A stretch of 64,000 bases of DNA. It comes from Actinoplanes sichuanensis (GTDB lineage: Bacteria > Actinomycetota > Actinomycetes > Mycobacteriales > Micromonosporaceae). Under the pieces are notes generated by a model. That model was not told the DNA's origin. It saw only the letters and a program-made list of their open reading frames with translations, and did not search any database. Both the position numbers and the translations under genes were made by a program. Location: contig NZ_AP028461.1 of assembly GCF_033097365.1 (NCBI RefSeq), forward strand, positions 8,990,001 to 9,054,000, written 5' to 3'. Positions 49,352 to 56,851 of the stretch are shown in pieces (the stretch's first letter is position 1; each line of letters begins with the position of its first letter).

Positions 49352-50620
49352 TTAAAGCGGCAGGAACACGCCCGCGTCGGGTGGGGTGGTTTTGCGGCGG
49401 CGCGCTATCACGGTCAGGCAGGTGGCCGTGGCGGCGAAGGCGGCCACCGCGACCGGGAGACGCCAGGTCGGGGGCAGGGCCTCGGTGGTGATCACGCCGA
49501 CCCCGACGGCCGCGCACACACCGGCGACCAACAGCAGGGAGTGGCTGGTCAGGCCTCTCGTGGGTTCGCCTGGCTCGTCGACCGGGGCGGTCAGTAGACG
49601 AACGGCGAAACCCGCGAACGTCGCCGTGGCCAGCAGAGGCGGCAGCCACCCGGCCGGGGCGGGTAGGGCGATCAGCAGGGGGAGGATCGCGATCACGGCC
49701 GCGGCCAGGGCGATCCGCTGGCGGCCGTGGGTGAGCAGGTCGCGCAGGTAGGTGCGCAGCGCCGGGTCCAGCCGGGAGAGGAAGTATCCGGCGTAGGCGG
49801 CCGGGGCCAGCGCGGCCGAGGCGGCGAAGAGGCGGGCCAGGTTCGGGGACGACTCGGCGGTGCGCCAGCCCAGGTACGCCAGCAGGACCAGGATGATCGC
49901 GGCGTAGACCAGGAACTGCCGCAACGCCACGTCCAGCAGGAAGCGGCTGGCCTCCTGCTTCGGGTCCGCGCGCAGGGCTCCGACCAGTCCCGATGCGCCC
50001 CGGGCCAGGCGACCGAGGGCGAACGGATGGTGGTGGACGACGTCGAGAGCGGCCAGTTCGTGGCGGGCCACCGCGCTGTCCGGGGCGAGGGCCAGGGCGT
50101 CGCGGAGGGCCTGCCGGGCCCGGTCGGTGAGGTTCAGCTGCTTCATCACCATGGCGTAGGTGATCCGGAAGTCGGCTTCCTCCGGGTCGAGGCGGATCGC
50201 CTCACGGGCGGCGTGTTCGGCCTCGACGGCGTGGCGGCCGTCCTCCAGCAGGGCCCAGGCCAGCCGGTGGTGCCGGTACGGGTTCTCCGGCTGCCGCAGC
50301 GCCGCCTCCCGGGCGGTGGCGATGGCGTCGTCGTGCCGACCGAGTTCGGTGTGGACCCGGCTGAGCGCGGCCAGTGCGTCGGGCCATTCGGGGGCGTGTT
50401 CGACAGCGCGTCGGGCGAGTTCGTCGGCCAGGTCGGGCCGTTTGAGGGCCAGTTGGGCGTGGGTCATCAGGATCAGCGCGGTGACGTGGTCGGGTTCCGC
50501 GGCGAGGACCGGGCCGAGTAGTTCCGCGGCGGCGGCCGGTTCGCCCCGGCCGAGCTGGATCCGGGCCAGTTCCAGGTTGCGGCTGATGCCGGTGGCGCCG
50601 GCCGCCGGATTGCCGGTCAC
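49352..50620 (-). CDS. TPR-repeat membrane protein
   Basis: A 422-residue protein. The N-terminal 210 residues are tetratricopeptide repeats (ARRAVEHAPEWPDALAALSR, ATAREAALRQPENPYRHHRL, AREAIRLDPEEADFRITYAM, ALRDALALAPDSAVARHELA). The C-terminal half carries about six transmembrane helices (residues 235-405). A TPR-plus-membrane layout suggests a scaffold that recruits partners to the membrane. It shares the repeat pattern with the 238-residue TPR protein downstream. The GTG start is 28 bp after the cyclase gene, so they may be co-transcribed. A small Pro/His-rich linker lies between the halves. Confidence 0.85.
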   Translation of the reverse strand: MTGNPAAGATGISRNLELARIQLGRGEPAAAAELLGPVLAAEPDHVTALILMTHAQLALKRPDLADELARRAVEHAPEWPDALAALSRVHTELGRHDDAIATAREAALRQPENPYRHHRLAWALLEDGRHAVEAEHAAREAIRLDPEEADFRITYAMVMKQLNLTDRARQALRDALALAPDSAVARHELAALDVVHHHPFALGRLARGASGLVGALRADPKQEASRFLLDVALRQFLVYAAIILVLLAYLGWRTAESSPNLARLFAASAALAPAAYAGYFLSRLDPALRTYLRDLLTHGRQRIALAAAVIAILPLLIALPAPAGWLPPLLATATFAGFAVRLLTAPVDEPGEPTRGLTSHSLLLVAGVCAAVGVGVITTEALPPTWRLPVAVAAFAATATCLTVIARRRKTTPPDAGVFLPL

Positions 50621-50648
50621 GGCCGCAGCCTTTCCGGAAAGGGGAACA

Positions 50649-51560
50649 TCACGCCTCTGGCTCCTCGGCGGGGACGGTGGCGAACGCGCGGACCGGGAAG
50701 GTGCTGAATCCGGCGACCCGGGGCGGGGTGGCGGTGAAGCGGGCGCCGAGCGGCGGCAGTTCGCGCAGGTTGGTGAGGTGTTCGACGACCGGGATACCGG
50801 CCGCCAACAGCAGCGTGTGTGCCGGCCGGGCGCCCGCGGCCGCCGGGGAGACGTCGTCGACGTTGACGGCGTCGATGCCGACGAGGGCCGCGCCGCGGTC
50901 GACCAGGAGCCGGGCCGCGTCCGCGGTCAGGTACGGCGCGTCGACACCGTACCGGGGGGTGGCCCAGTGCCGGTCTCCGCCGGTGTGCAGGAGCACCGCC
51001 CGTCCGGCGACGGTGACGTGGGCGAGCATCTCGGCGGTGACACCGCGTTCGCCACCGACCGCCCGGACCACCACGGCGGGCAGTCCGGCGAGTTGCTCCA
51101 GGGGCAGTCCGGCCAGGTCGGCGCCGTCGGCGTAGCGGTGGTACGGGCTGTCCAGGTAGGTGCCGGTGTTGCCGAGCATGCTGATCCGGTCGATGGCGAA
51201 CTCGGTGCCCGGTGCGTAGACGCCGCGGGATGCCAGCCGGGTCAGGTGCGGGGTGATCTCCGGGCCGGGCAGGCCGGGCGAGGTGATCATCCCGGCCGTG
51301 ATGATGTGGCTGAGCTCGACGAACCGGACCCGCTCGGCCTGCGTGTCGGCGGACGGCGGGTGCGGTTCGGCGATGATCCGGACGTCGCTGACGGCGGCGT
51401 GCTCGACCCGTTGCGGAGCGAGGGAGGCGACGAGCAGCGCGGTGATCTCGGATTCGGTGACGTCGGCGTGCGGGATGTTCAGGCGGAAGCCCCGCGCCCT
51501 CAGTTCGCCCCCGCCGTCGAGGGTGACTTCGGCGTCGAACTCGGCCCGGTAGTCCAGCAC
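50649..51560 (-). CDS. Cyclase-family (kynurenine formamidase-like) protein with an altered metal motif
   Basis: A 303-residue cyclase-family protein. An N-terminal region of about 85 residues (start to the segment near AERVRFVELS) precedes the cyclase core. The family metal motif HxGTHxDxPxH reads NTGTYLDSPYH: the first and second His are Asn and Tyr, while the Asp and last His remain. LLHTGGD and GIDAVNVDDVSP follow at the expected places. Related proteins hydrolyse N-formylkynurenine or similar amides; with two ligands changed, metal content and reaction are uncertain. It is followed by the TPR membrane gene and preceded at 12 bp by the TMEM165-type gene. Confidence 0.8.
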   Translation of the reverse strand: MLDYRAEFDAEVTLDGGGELRARGFRLNIPHADVTESEITALLVASLAPQRVEHAAVSDVRIIAEPHPPSADTQAERVRFVELSHIITAGMITSPGLPGPEITPHLTRLASRGVYAPGTEFAIDRISMLGNTGTYLDSPYHRYADGADLAGLPLEQLAGLPAVVVRAVGGERGVTAEMLAHVTVAGRAVLLHTGGDRHWATPRYGVDAPYLTADAARLLVDRGAALVGIDAVNVDDVSPAAAGARPAHTLLLAAGIPVVEHLTNLRELPPLGARFTATPPRVAGFSTFPVRAFATVPAEEPEA

Positions 51561-51572
51561 GGCGGCTCCTTT

Positions 51573-52160
51573 TTATCGCAGTTCGATCACGCCTTCGGCG
51601 ATCAACCAGATGCCGAAGATAGCGAAGAGTGCGGCAGCTCCGTACTTGATGACCTTTTCCGGTAGATGTTTACCCAAGTATCGACCCACGAGAATGGCGA
51701 GGGCGTCGGCGGCGACCATGCCGACGGTCGAGCCGATCCAGACGCCGACCCAGCCGTGCTGGGTGGCCAGGGTGATGGTGGCGAGCATGGTCTTGTCGCC
51801 GAGTTCGGCCAGGAAGAACGCGCCGCCGACGGCCCAGATCGCCGAACCGGTGGAGCGCTCGGCCTTGCCCTTCTCATCCTCGGTGAGGGAGTCGCCGCGC
51901 AGGGTCCAGGCACCGAAACCGAGGAACGCGATGCCGGCGACCAGGGAGATCCAGCCGGTCGGGATGGCGGCGCCGAAACCGTAGCCGATGCCGACGGACA
52001 CCAGGTGGACCACCGCGGTGGCCACCGTGATGCCGATCAGCACCGGCACGGTCTTGAACCTGGTGGCGAACGTCATCGCCATGAGCTGTGACTTGTCGCC
52101 GAGCTCGGCGACGAAGATGACCGCGAAGCTGATCGCCAGCGCGGCTAGGAAGGCTTCCAC
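51573..52160 (-). CDS. TMEM165/GDT1-family (UPF0016) Mn2+ transporter
   Basis: A 195-residue membrane protein with six or seven helices and the two signature motifs ELGDKSQL (about residue 18) and ELGDKTML (about residue 130), the acidic ion-binding pairs of the GDT1/MneA family. Family members move Mn2+ or Ca2+ in exchange for H+; bacterial members export Mn2+. The GTG at 52160 follows CCGGGAG; the longer frame upstream is part of the leader. The yybP-ykoY Mn2+ riboswitch upstream supports a role in manganese efflux. The gene lies 12 bp before the cyclase gene on the same strand. Confidence 0.9.
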   Translation of the reverse strand: MEAFLAALAISFAVIFVAELGDKSQLMAMTFATRFKTVPVLIGITVATAVVHLVSVGIGYGFGAAIPTGWISLVAGIAFLGFGAWTLRGDSLTEDEKGKAERSTGSAIWAVGGAFFLAELGDKTMLATITLATQHGWVGVWIGSTVGMVAADALAILVGRYLGKHLPEKVIKYGAAALFAIFGIWLIAEGVIELR

Positions 52161-52168
52161 AAGAAACT

Positions 52169-52186
52169 CCCGGTGACACGACCGGG
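52169..52186 (-). promoter_or_regulatory. Hairpin covering the ribosome site of the Mn2+ transporter
   Basis: CCCGGT/ACCGGG with a 6-nt loop includes part of the Shine-Dalgarno CCGGGAG. It is the probable output helix of the upstream riboswitch. Confidence 0.5.
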
Positions 52187-52234
52187 CCTTGGCGCAGGGC
52201 GACCTCGACCCGGCCATAACGAATACGGCCTGGT

Positions 52235-52331
52235 CGAAGGTCTCGCTCGCCTCATGACGAGGCCGCGCGGCCGGAACCCGGAGAACCGGGGTCAGTATGT
52301 CGACCGCGACATTGGGAGCTACTCCCCTTCG
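52235..52331 (-). promoter_or_regulatory. Mn2+ (yybP-ykoY) riboswitch
   Basis: On the minus strand the aptamer starts CGAAGGGGAGTAGC, the hallmark of this class. P1 is CGAAGG (52326-52331) with CCTTCG (52235-52240). The second conserved loop GTCGACATACTG and the 3' GAGACC are present. The encoded TMEM165-type transporter is one of the commonest downstream genes of this riboswitch. A GGCCGTA/TATGGCC hairpin follows the aptamer. Mn2+ binding should raise expression of the exporter. Confidence 0.85.
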
Positions 52332-52360
52332 CGTGATCGAGCCTACCTCAGATGCTGGTC

Positions 52361-52392
52361 AGCGGCCCGGTGGCGTACACCACCGGGCCGCT
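52361..52392 (-). terminator. Terminator after the TAP-like peptidase gene
   Basis: A perfect 13-bp stem AGCGGCCCGGTGG/CCACCGGGCCGCT (52361-52373 with 52380-52392) directly after the stop at 52396. Confidence 0.75.
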
Positions 52393-52395
52393 GCC

Positions 52396-53958
52396 TCAGG
52401 GCCGGAGCGGAGGGACCAGCCGGAGGCGCTCGCCGAGTGAGTGCTTCGCCAACGGTGTCGGCTTGGCGATCGGCTCGCACTGCTTGTCGGAGCGGTCCGC
52501 CTTGACCCGGCCGGGCAGCGTGCCGTCGGCCAGGTAGTCGGCGATCGTGTTGTCGACGCACGCGTTGCCGAACAGCGACCCGGCGTGTGTGGTGCCGCCG
52601 ACGCCTTCGAGCAGCACCGACCGCGGGAAGCGACGGCGGGTCTCCAGGGCGCCGGAGTACGGGGTCGCCGCATCCAGCGTCTCGTTGATCAGCAGGATCG
52701 GCGGGGCCTTGCTGCCGTCCACCTCGATCGGGGTGCCGGGGTCGGCCGCCCAGTGCCGGCAGGGCGCGTTGTACCAGGCATTACCCCATGTCTCGAACGG
52801 TGCCTTGCGGTGCACCCGCCAGTTGTCCCGGGCCCACTTCTTCCAGTTGACCGGCCACGGTGCGTCGGTGCACTGGACGGCCAGGTAGACCGCGTAGCCG
52901 TTGTCGGCGCCCTCGGTCTGTTCGTGGTTCTCGTCGAAGATCCGCTTGAGCGGTGCCGGGTCCTTGTCCTTGACCCAGGCCGAGAAGGCGCGGGCGGTCT
53001 CCTCCCAGCCGAAGACGTAGTAACCGGGCTGCAGGAACACGTCGGTCAGCTCGGCCGGCCCGATCTGCCCGGCCGGCTTCTCGGCCAGCTCGTCGAGCTG
53101 CCGGTAGTAGAGCCGCTCCACCTCGGCGGCGGTACGGCCCAGGTGGTACACCGAGTCGTACTTGGCGATCCAGGCGAAATAGACCTTGATCGCCTTGTCG
53201 AAGGCGATGTCCTGGTCGAGGTTCGACTGGTACCAGACCCGGGTCGGGTCGACGACGCCGTCGAGGACCATCCGGTGCACCCGCTCCGGGTTGCGGGTGG
53301 CGTAGATCTGGCCGAGGTAACTGCCGTACGAGAAGCCGTAGAAGCTGATCTTCTCGACGCCGAGCGCCTCGCGGATCCGGTCGATGTCCCGAACCGTGTC
53401 GTCGGTGCGCATGTGGTCGAGCAGCGCGCCACCGGCCTTGGCGCAGGCCGCCGCGTACGCCGTGGTCCGGGCGTGCCAGGCCTTGTCGATCTCGGGGGTG
53501 CTCGGCACGTAGGGCGGCCGGTTGTACCCGGTGTACTTGCTGTCGCAGGTGAGCTTCGGCTTGCTGGCGCCGACGCCGCGCGGGTCGAAACCGATCCAGT
53601 CGTAGGCAGCTCCCGCCTGCTTGGGCACGTGCTGACCGAGCACGGCCATCCCGCGGCCGGCGCCACCGGGTCCGCCCGGGTTGATCAGGATCGGCCCCTG
53701 CCGCTTGTCCGCGGGCACGGTGGACTTGATCCGGGAGAGGGCGATCTCGATCTTCGCCCCGTCCGGTTTCGCGTAGTCGAGTGGCACGGCGAGGTATCCG
53801 CATTCGGCGCCCTGCGCCTTCAGTGAACCCTCGCTACAGGCGGCCCAAGTGATCGACGGGGGTCCGCCGCGCGCCGCGGTCCCGGCCTGTGCCCCGGTCA
53901 CCGCGACACCTGCCGTACAGAGCGCCACCGCGGTCGCGGCCGCCCAGAATCTTCTCAT
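52396..53958 (-). CDS. Secreted alpha/beta-hydrolase, TAP-like tripeptidyl aminopeptidase
   Basis: A 520-residue exported serine hydrolase. Signal peptide about residues 1-25. The oxyanion region NPGGPGGAG, the nucleophile in GFSYGSYLG, Asp in INETLDAATPY and His in GGTTHAG form the usual triad order of the S33/TAP-like peptidases of actinomycetes. It probably removes N-terminal peptides or tripeptides from secreted proteins. The ATG at 53958 follows AAGGGG; a start at 53988 (ATG) would place extra residues before the signal. Monocistronic, with a terminator at its end. Confidence 0.87.
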   Translation of the reverse strand: MRRFWAAATAVALCTAGVAVTGAQAGTAARGGPPSITWAACSEGSLKAQGAECGYLAVPLDYAKPDGAKIEIALSRIKSTVPADKRQGPILINPGGPGGAGRGMAVLGQHVPKQAGAAYDWIGFDPRGVGASKPKLTCDSKYTGYNRPPYVPSTPEIDKAWHARTTAYAAACAKAGGALLDHMRTDDTVRDIDRIREALGVEKISFYGFSYGSYLGQIYATRNPERVHRMVLDGVVDPTRVWYQSNLDQDIAFDKAIKVYFAWIAKYDSVYHLGRTAAEVERLYYRQLDELAEKPAGQIGPAELTDVFLQPGYYVFGWEETARAFSAWVKDKDPAPLKRIFDENHEQTEGADNGYAVYLAVQCTDAPWPVNWKKWARDNWRVHRKAPFETWGNAWYNAPCRHWAADPGTPIEVDGSKAPPILLINETLDAATPYSGALETRRRFPRSVLLEGVGGTTHAGSLFGNACVDNTIADYLADGTLPGRVKADRSDKQCEPIAKPTPLAKHSLGERLRLVPPLRP

Positions 53959-54183
53959 ACCAAGCCCCTTGTTTCCGTTTAAGCCCATATGTTCCAAGGG
54001 CTTAACGGGGCTGATCACCGGTCCACGCCGGAGCTCCACTCCATAAGGTGCTTTTTACGAATCAAAGACGCAAATCCCCCGAGTACGCACATCGCGATCC
54101 GACCGGCAACGATTCGACGAGACCGGCCACCAGCAGGCTGCCGAGCCTGGTGTTGGACAGCGCCACCCACTTGTGGTCGTCGC

Positions 54184-54597
54184 TCACATCAGCTCGCTCA
54201 GCCGGTCGAGGGCCGGCCCCGCGGTCAGGATGATCGCCTGGTCCTCCGGGGACAGCTGCCGGAGCCGGTGCGCGATCGTCTCGGCCCGGGCGGCACGACG
54301 GCGGGCCACCGCGGCCCGGCCCGCGTCGGTGACGCTGACCAGCACGGCCCGTCCGTCGGCGGGGTCACTGCCGCGCGCGGCCAGGCCGTCCCGTTCCAGG
54401 CGGGTGATCAGCTGGGTCATCGCCGGCTGGGTGACGCCCTCGGGACCGTGCAGGTCGCTGAGGCGCTGCGGGCCGTAACGCTCCAGACGGGCCAGGGCCG
54501 AGGCGGCGGTGAGGCTGAGCTCATCGCGCGGGGTGATCCGACGCAGACCGGCGTAGAGGCGTTCGAAGGTCGGCGCCACCCCTGGAAAAATGTCCAC
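54184..54597 (-). CDS. MarR-family transcriptional regulator
   Basis: A 137-residue winged-helix regulator. The core reads LTAASALARLERYGPQRLSD, LITRLERDGLAARG and DPADGRAVLVSVTDAGR, the DNA-binding helix and wing of MarR proteins. GTG start at 54597 with no clear ribosome site. It is divergent from the small gene at 54693; CATATCACGTGCTTATG near 54609 in the gap is a weak inverted repeat that could be its operator. The neighbouring peptidase has its own promoter region. Confidence 0.88.
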   Translation of the reverse strand: MDIFPGVAPTFERLYAGLRRITPRDELSLTAASALARLERYGPQRLSDLHGPEGVTQPAMTQLITRLERDGLAARGSDPADGRAVLVSVTDAGRAAVARRRAARAETIAHRLRQLSPEDQAIILTAGPALDRLSELM

Positions 54598-54692
54598 GGA
54601 CCGAATTCATATCACGTGCTTATGTAATCCACTCGGACGCGCGAGCCCGGAATCCCTGCCGGGCGCCGTCTGATTTGCGACCATTGCGAACC

Positions 54693-55193
54693 ATGGACGA
54701 GTTCTGGCTCCACCCACGGCTGGGGACCGCAACTCGGGACGGCCAGCAGCCCCGCTACTACCTGCGGGCGCTGCGGCACGCCGTACGGACCCTGGACGCC
54801 GACCCGCGCTGGCAGCAGTGGTGGCGGGAGTCCGGCTACCGCGGGTGCGAGCTCGGCATCGTCACCGAAGGCCGGCTCGACCACCTGCGCCCGAGCGCCG
54901 ACATCCGCCGCGTCGACGATCAGCTCCGGGCCAACTTCACCTGCGCGCTGCCACCCGACGGAACCGGCCGTGACGAGCTGGCCCGGCGGGCGTCCACCGA
55001 GGTACGCACGATGTTCGAGGTGATCCGGGAGGCGATGGCGCTGGCCGATCTGCCACCGACCCCGACGCCGTCGGCCCCGCCCGAGGACGCCGGCGAGGGC
55101 CCGGTGACCGCCCGGAGCCTGCCCTCGATCCCGCGCGAACTGGAGCCTCAGGGCTACCTGACACTCACTCAGGTCCAGGACTTCTTTGGGTGA
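54693..55193 (+). CDS. Hypothetical protein
   Basis: A 166-residue protein without a recognised family, signal or membrane segment. It is rich in Arg, Leu and Trp in the first half (RWQQWWRESGYRG) and has a Pro-rich linker near residue 120 (LPPTPTPSAPP). Codon third positions are GC-rich, as in real genes here. Its last 29 bp overlap the end of the converging APC permease gene. It is divergent from a MarR regulator and may be its target. The ATG at 54693 was chosen because it precedes the longest conserved-looking stretch. Confidence 0.6.
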   Translation: MDEFWLHPRLGTATRDGQQPRYYLRALRHAVRTLDADPRWQQWWRESGYRGCELGIVTEGRLDHLRPSADIRRVDDQLRANFTCALPPDGTGRDELARRASTEVRTMFEVIREAMALADLPPTPTPSAPPEDAGEGPVTARSLPSIPRELEPQGYLTLTQVQDFFG

Positions 55194-56712
55194 CCCGCTC
55201 GGGGCGGTGGGCGCCCGGATCCCGTTGCCTGGGGATGGTGGCGGGCTTGGGCTCGGCGTGTGGGGTGACCGGGGTGATGACGACCGGAGTGCCGGCCAGG
55301 CCGATGCCGGCATAGATCACCGGCCGGAACCGGCGCAGCAGCAGGGCGTGCGCGACGGCCGACAGCACGCATGCCGCGAGAGCCGCCGGAATCGCCCGGA
55401 CCAGTGGATATCCGACCGGTAGGGCGAGCAGCGCGGGCAGGTCGCGGAACGCCAGGAAGGCCAGGCTGGCCAGAGACACTGTGGACAGAACGGGCGCGAG
55501 AAAGCGACCCCATGGCCCCTCCGGACCGGGCACCCGGTTCAACCGCAGCAGCGCCGCGACCGCGACCAGCAACAACAGGATCAGGACGCTGAGGGCTCCG
55601 CCGGTGATCAGCCAACGTGCGGTACGCGGGCCGGGGTCGGCCCCGGCGGCATGGGCACCGGCCAGGGTGGCGCCCGCGATCAGCGACTGGGTCACCGAGG
55701 CGGCTCGCGGCGCGGCGGTCCGTCGGCGGGCCCTTCCGAGTACGGCCGGGAGCACCCGTTCCCGGCCGAGCGCGTACAGGTACCGGGAGATGGCCGTGTG
55801 CAGCGCGAGGATCGCCGCCAGCACGCCGGTGAACAGCATCGCCCGCCCGAGCGTGACCGCCCATGGGGCGAGCCGCTCGTCGGCCAGATCGAAGAGCAGC
55901 TCCGGGCCCCGGCCGGCGGCCGAGGTGATCCGGTCCGGCCCGGCGGCCACGATCATCGACCAGGCGAGACCGCCGCACAGCAGGGTGATCATCAGCACCG
56001 CCCAGTACCCGCCGAACCCGGCGCTACGCCGCGGCTGGAAACCCTCCTCGGCAAAGGTGGTGGAGGACTCGAAGCCGGCGAAGGCGAGGACCGCGACAAC
56101 CAGCAGCAGTCCGAGCGCGGGCCGGTCGAGACCGGAGGCGGCCACGATCGACCCGGCGGTGACCCGGCCGCCGGCGGGCTGCAGCACGTTCGCCGCGCCC
56201 ACCCCGGCCAGCACGGCCGCCTGCGCCACCGCGAACAGGCCGATCACCGCGGCGGACACCTCGATGCGCATCGTCCCGCAGACCGCGACGATCGCCCAGC
56301 AGGCGGCGGCCACCATCCACCAGGGCGGGGCCGGCCCGAAGCCGCTCAGCAGCGGGGCGGCGGCGAGCCCGGCCAGCGCGTAGAGACCGAACTGGATCGC
56401 GTGGTAGCCGGCGAGGGCGAGCCAGGCGGCGACGACCCCGCCGGGTCGGCCGAGACCGTGCGCCACCTGTGAGTACGCGGAACCCGCACTGGGAAACCGG
56501 CGGATCATCGCGGCCTGACCGGCGCAGAAGATCAGGAGCAGCAGCCCGGCCACGGCGAACGACCAGGGCACGAACGGGCCGGCACCGGCGGCGAACGCGG
56601 CCGGGACGACGGTGACGAGAGTGACGATCGGGGCGGTCGCGGCCAGGCCGACGAAGGCGATGGACGCGGCGCCGACCCGGCCGGATGCCAGACCCGCGTC
56701 GGATGTCTCCAC
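55165..56712 (-). CDS. APC-superfamily amino-acid permease
   Basis: A 515-residue membrane transporter with about 12-14 helices. TM1 carries the APC signature IAFVGLAATAPIVTLVTVVP; a GAGPFVPWSFAVAGLL segment and SAGSAYSQVAHGLGRPGG follow; GFESSTTFAEE marks TM6. It probably imports an amino acid or polyamine. The GTG at 56712 was chosen because it starts 15-20 residues before TM1; longer starts overlap the region upstream of the divergent GGDEF-EAL gene. Its stop overlaps the 54693 gene by 29 bp. Confidence 0.85.
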   Translation of the reverse strand: METSDAGLASGRVGAASIAFVGLAATAPIVTLVTVVPAAFAAGAGPFVPWSFAVAGLLLLIFCAGQAAMIRRFPSAGSAYSQVAHGLGRPGGVVAAWLALAGYHAIQFGLYALAGLAAAPLLSGFGPAPPWWMVAAACWAIVAVCGTMRIEVSAAVIGLFAVAQAAVLAGVGAANVLQPAGGRVTAGSIVAASGLDRPALGLLLVVAVLAFAGFESSTTFAEEGFQPRRSAGFGGYWAVLMITLLCGGLAWSMIVAAGPDRITSAAGRGPELLFDLADERLAPWAVTLGRAMLFTGVLAAILALHTAISRYLYALGRERVLPAVLGRARRRTAAPRAASVTQSLIAGATLAGAHAAGADPGPRTARWLITGGALSVLILLLLVAVAALLRLNRVPGPEGPWGRFLAPVLSTVSLASLAFLAFRDLPALLALPVGYPLVRAIPAALAACVLSAVAHALLLRRFRPVIYAGIGLAGTPVVITPVTPHAEPKPATIPRQRDPGAHRPERVTQRSPGPE

Positions 56713-56851
56713 GGATCTATTCAGTCGCAGCCCATCGATTTTGACAACCGTACGTGTCGGCCCACTGACCGTTCGTGACCAGGTTGGCACTAACCGCGAA
56801 CCGCCTGCGCGTTTCCCTCAGCTGAGCGGTCTACCGGCCGACTGCAACCAC

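Noticed and set aside
54600..54640. A MarR operator in the gap between the MarR gene and the 54693 gene.
   Set aside because: Only a weak inverted repeat (CATA...TATG) is present; not strong enough to list as a feature.
56612..56851. Longer start of the GAF-GGDEF-EAL protein at 56612.
   Set aside because: The added 80 residues overlap the coding start of the divergent permease and have no domain-like character.
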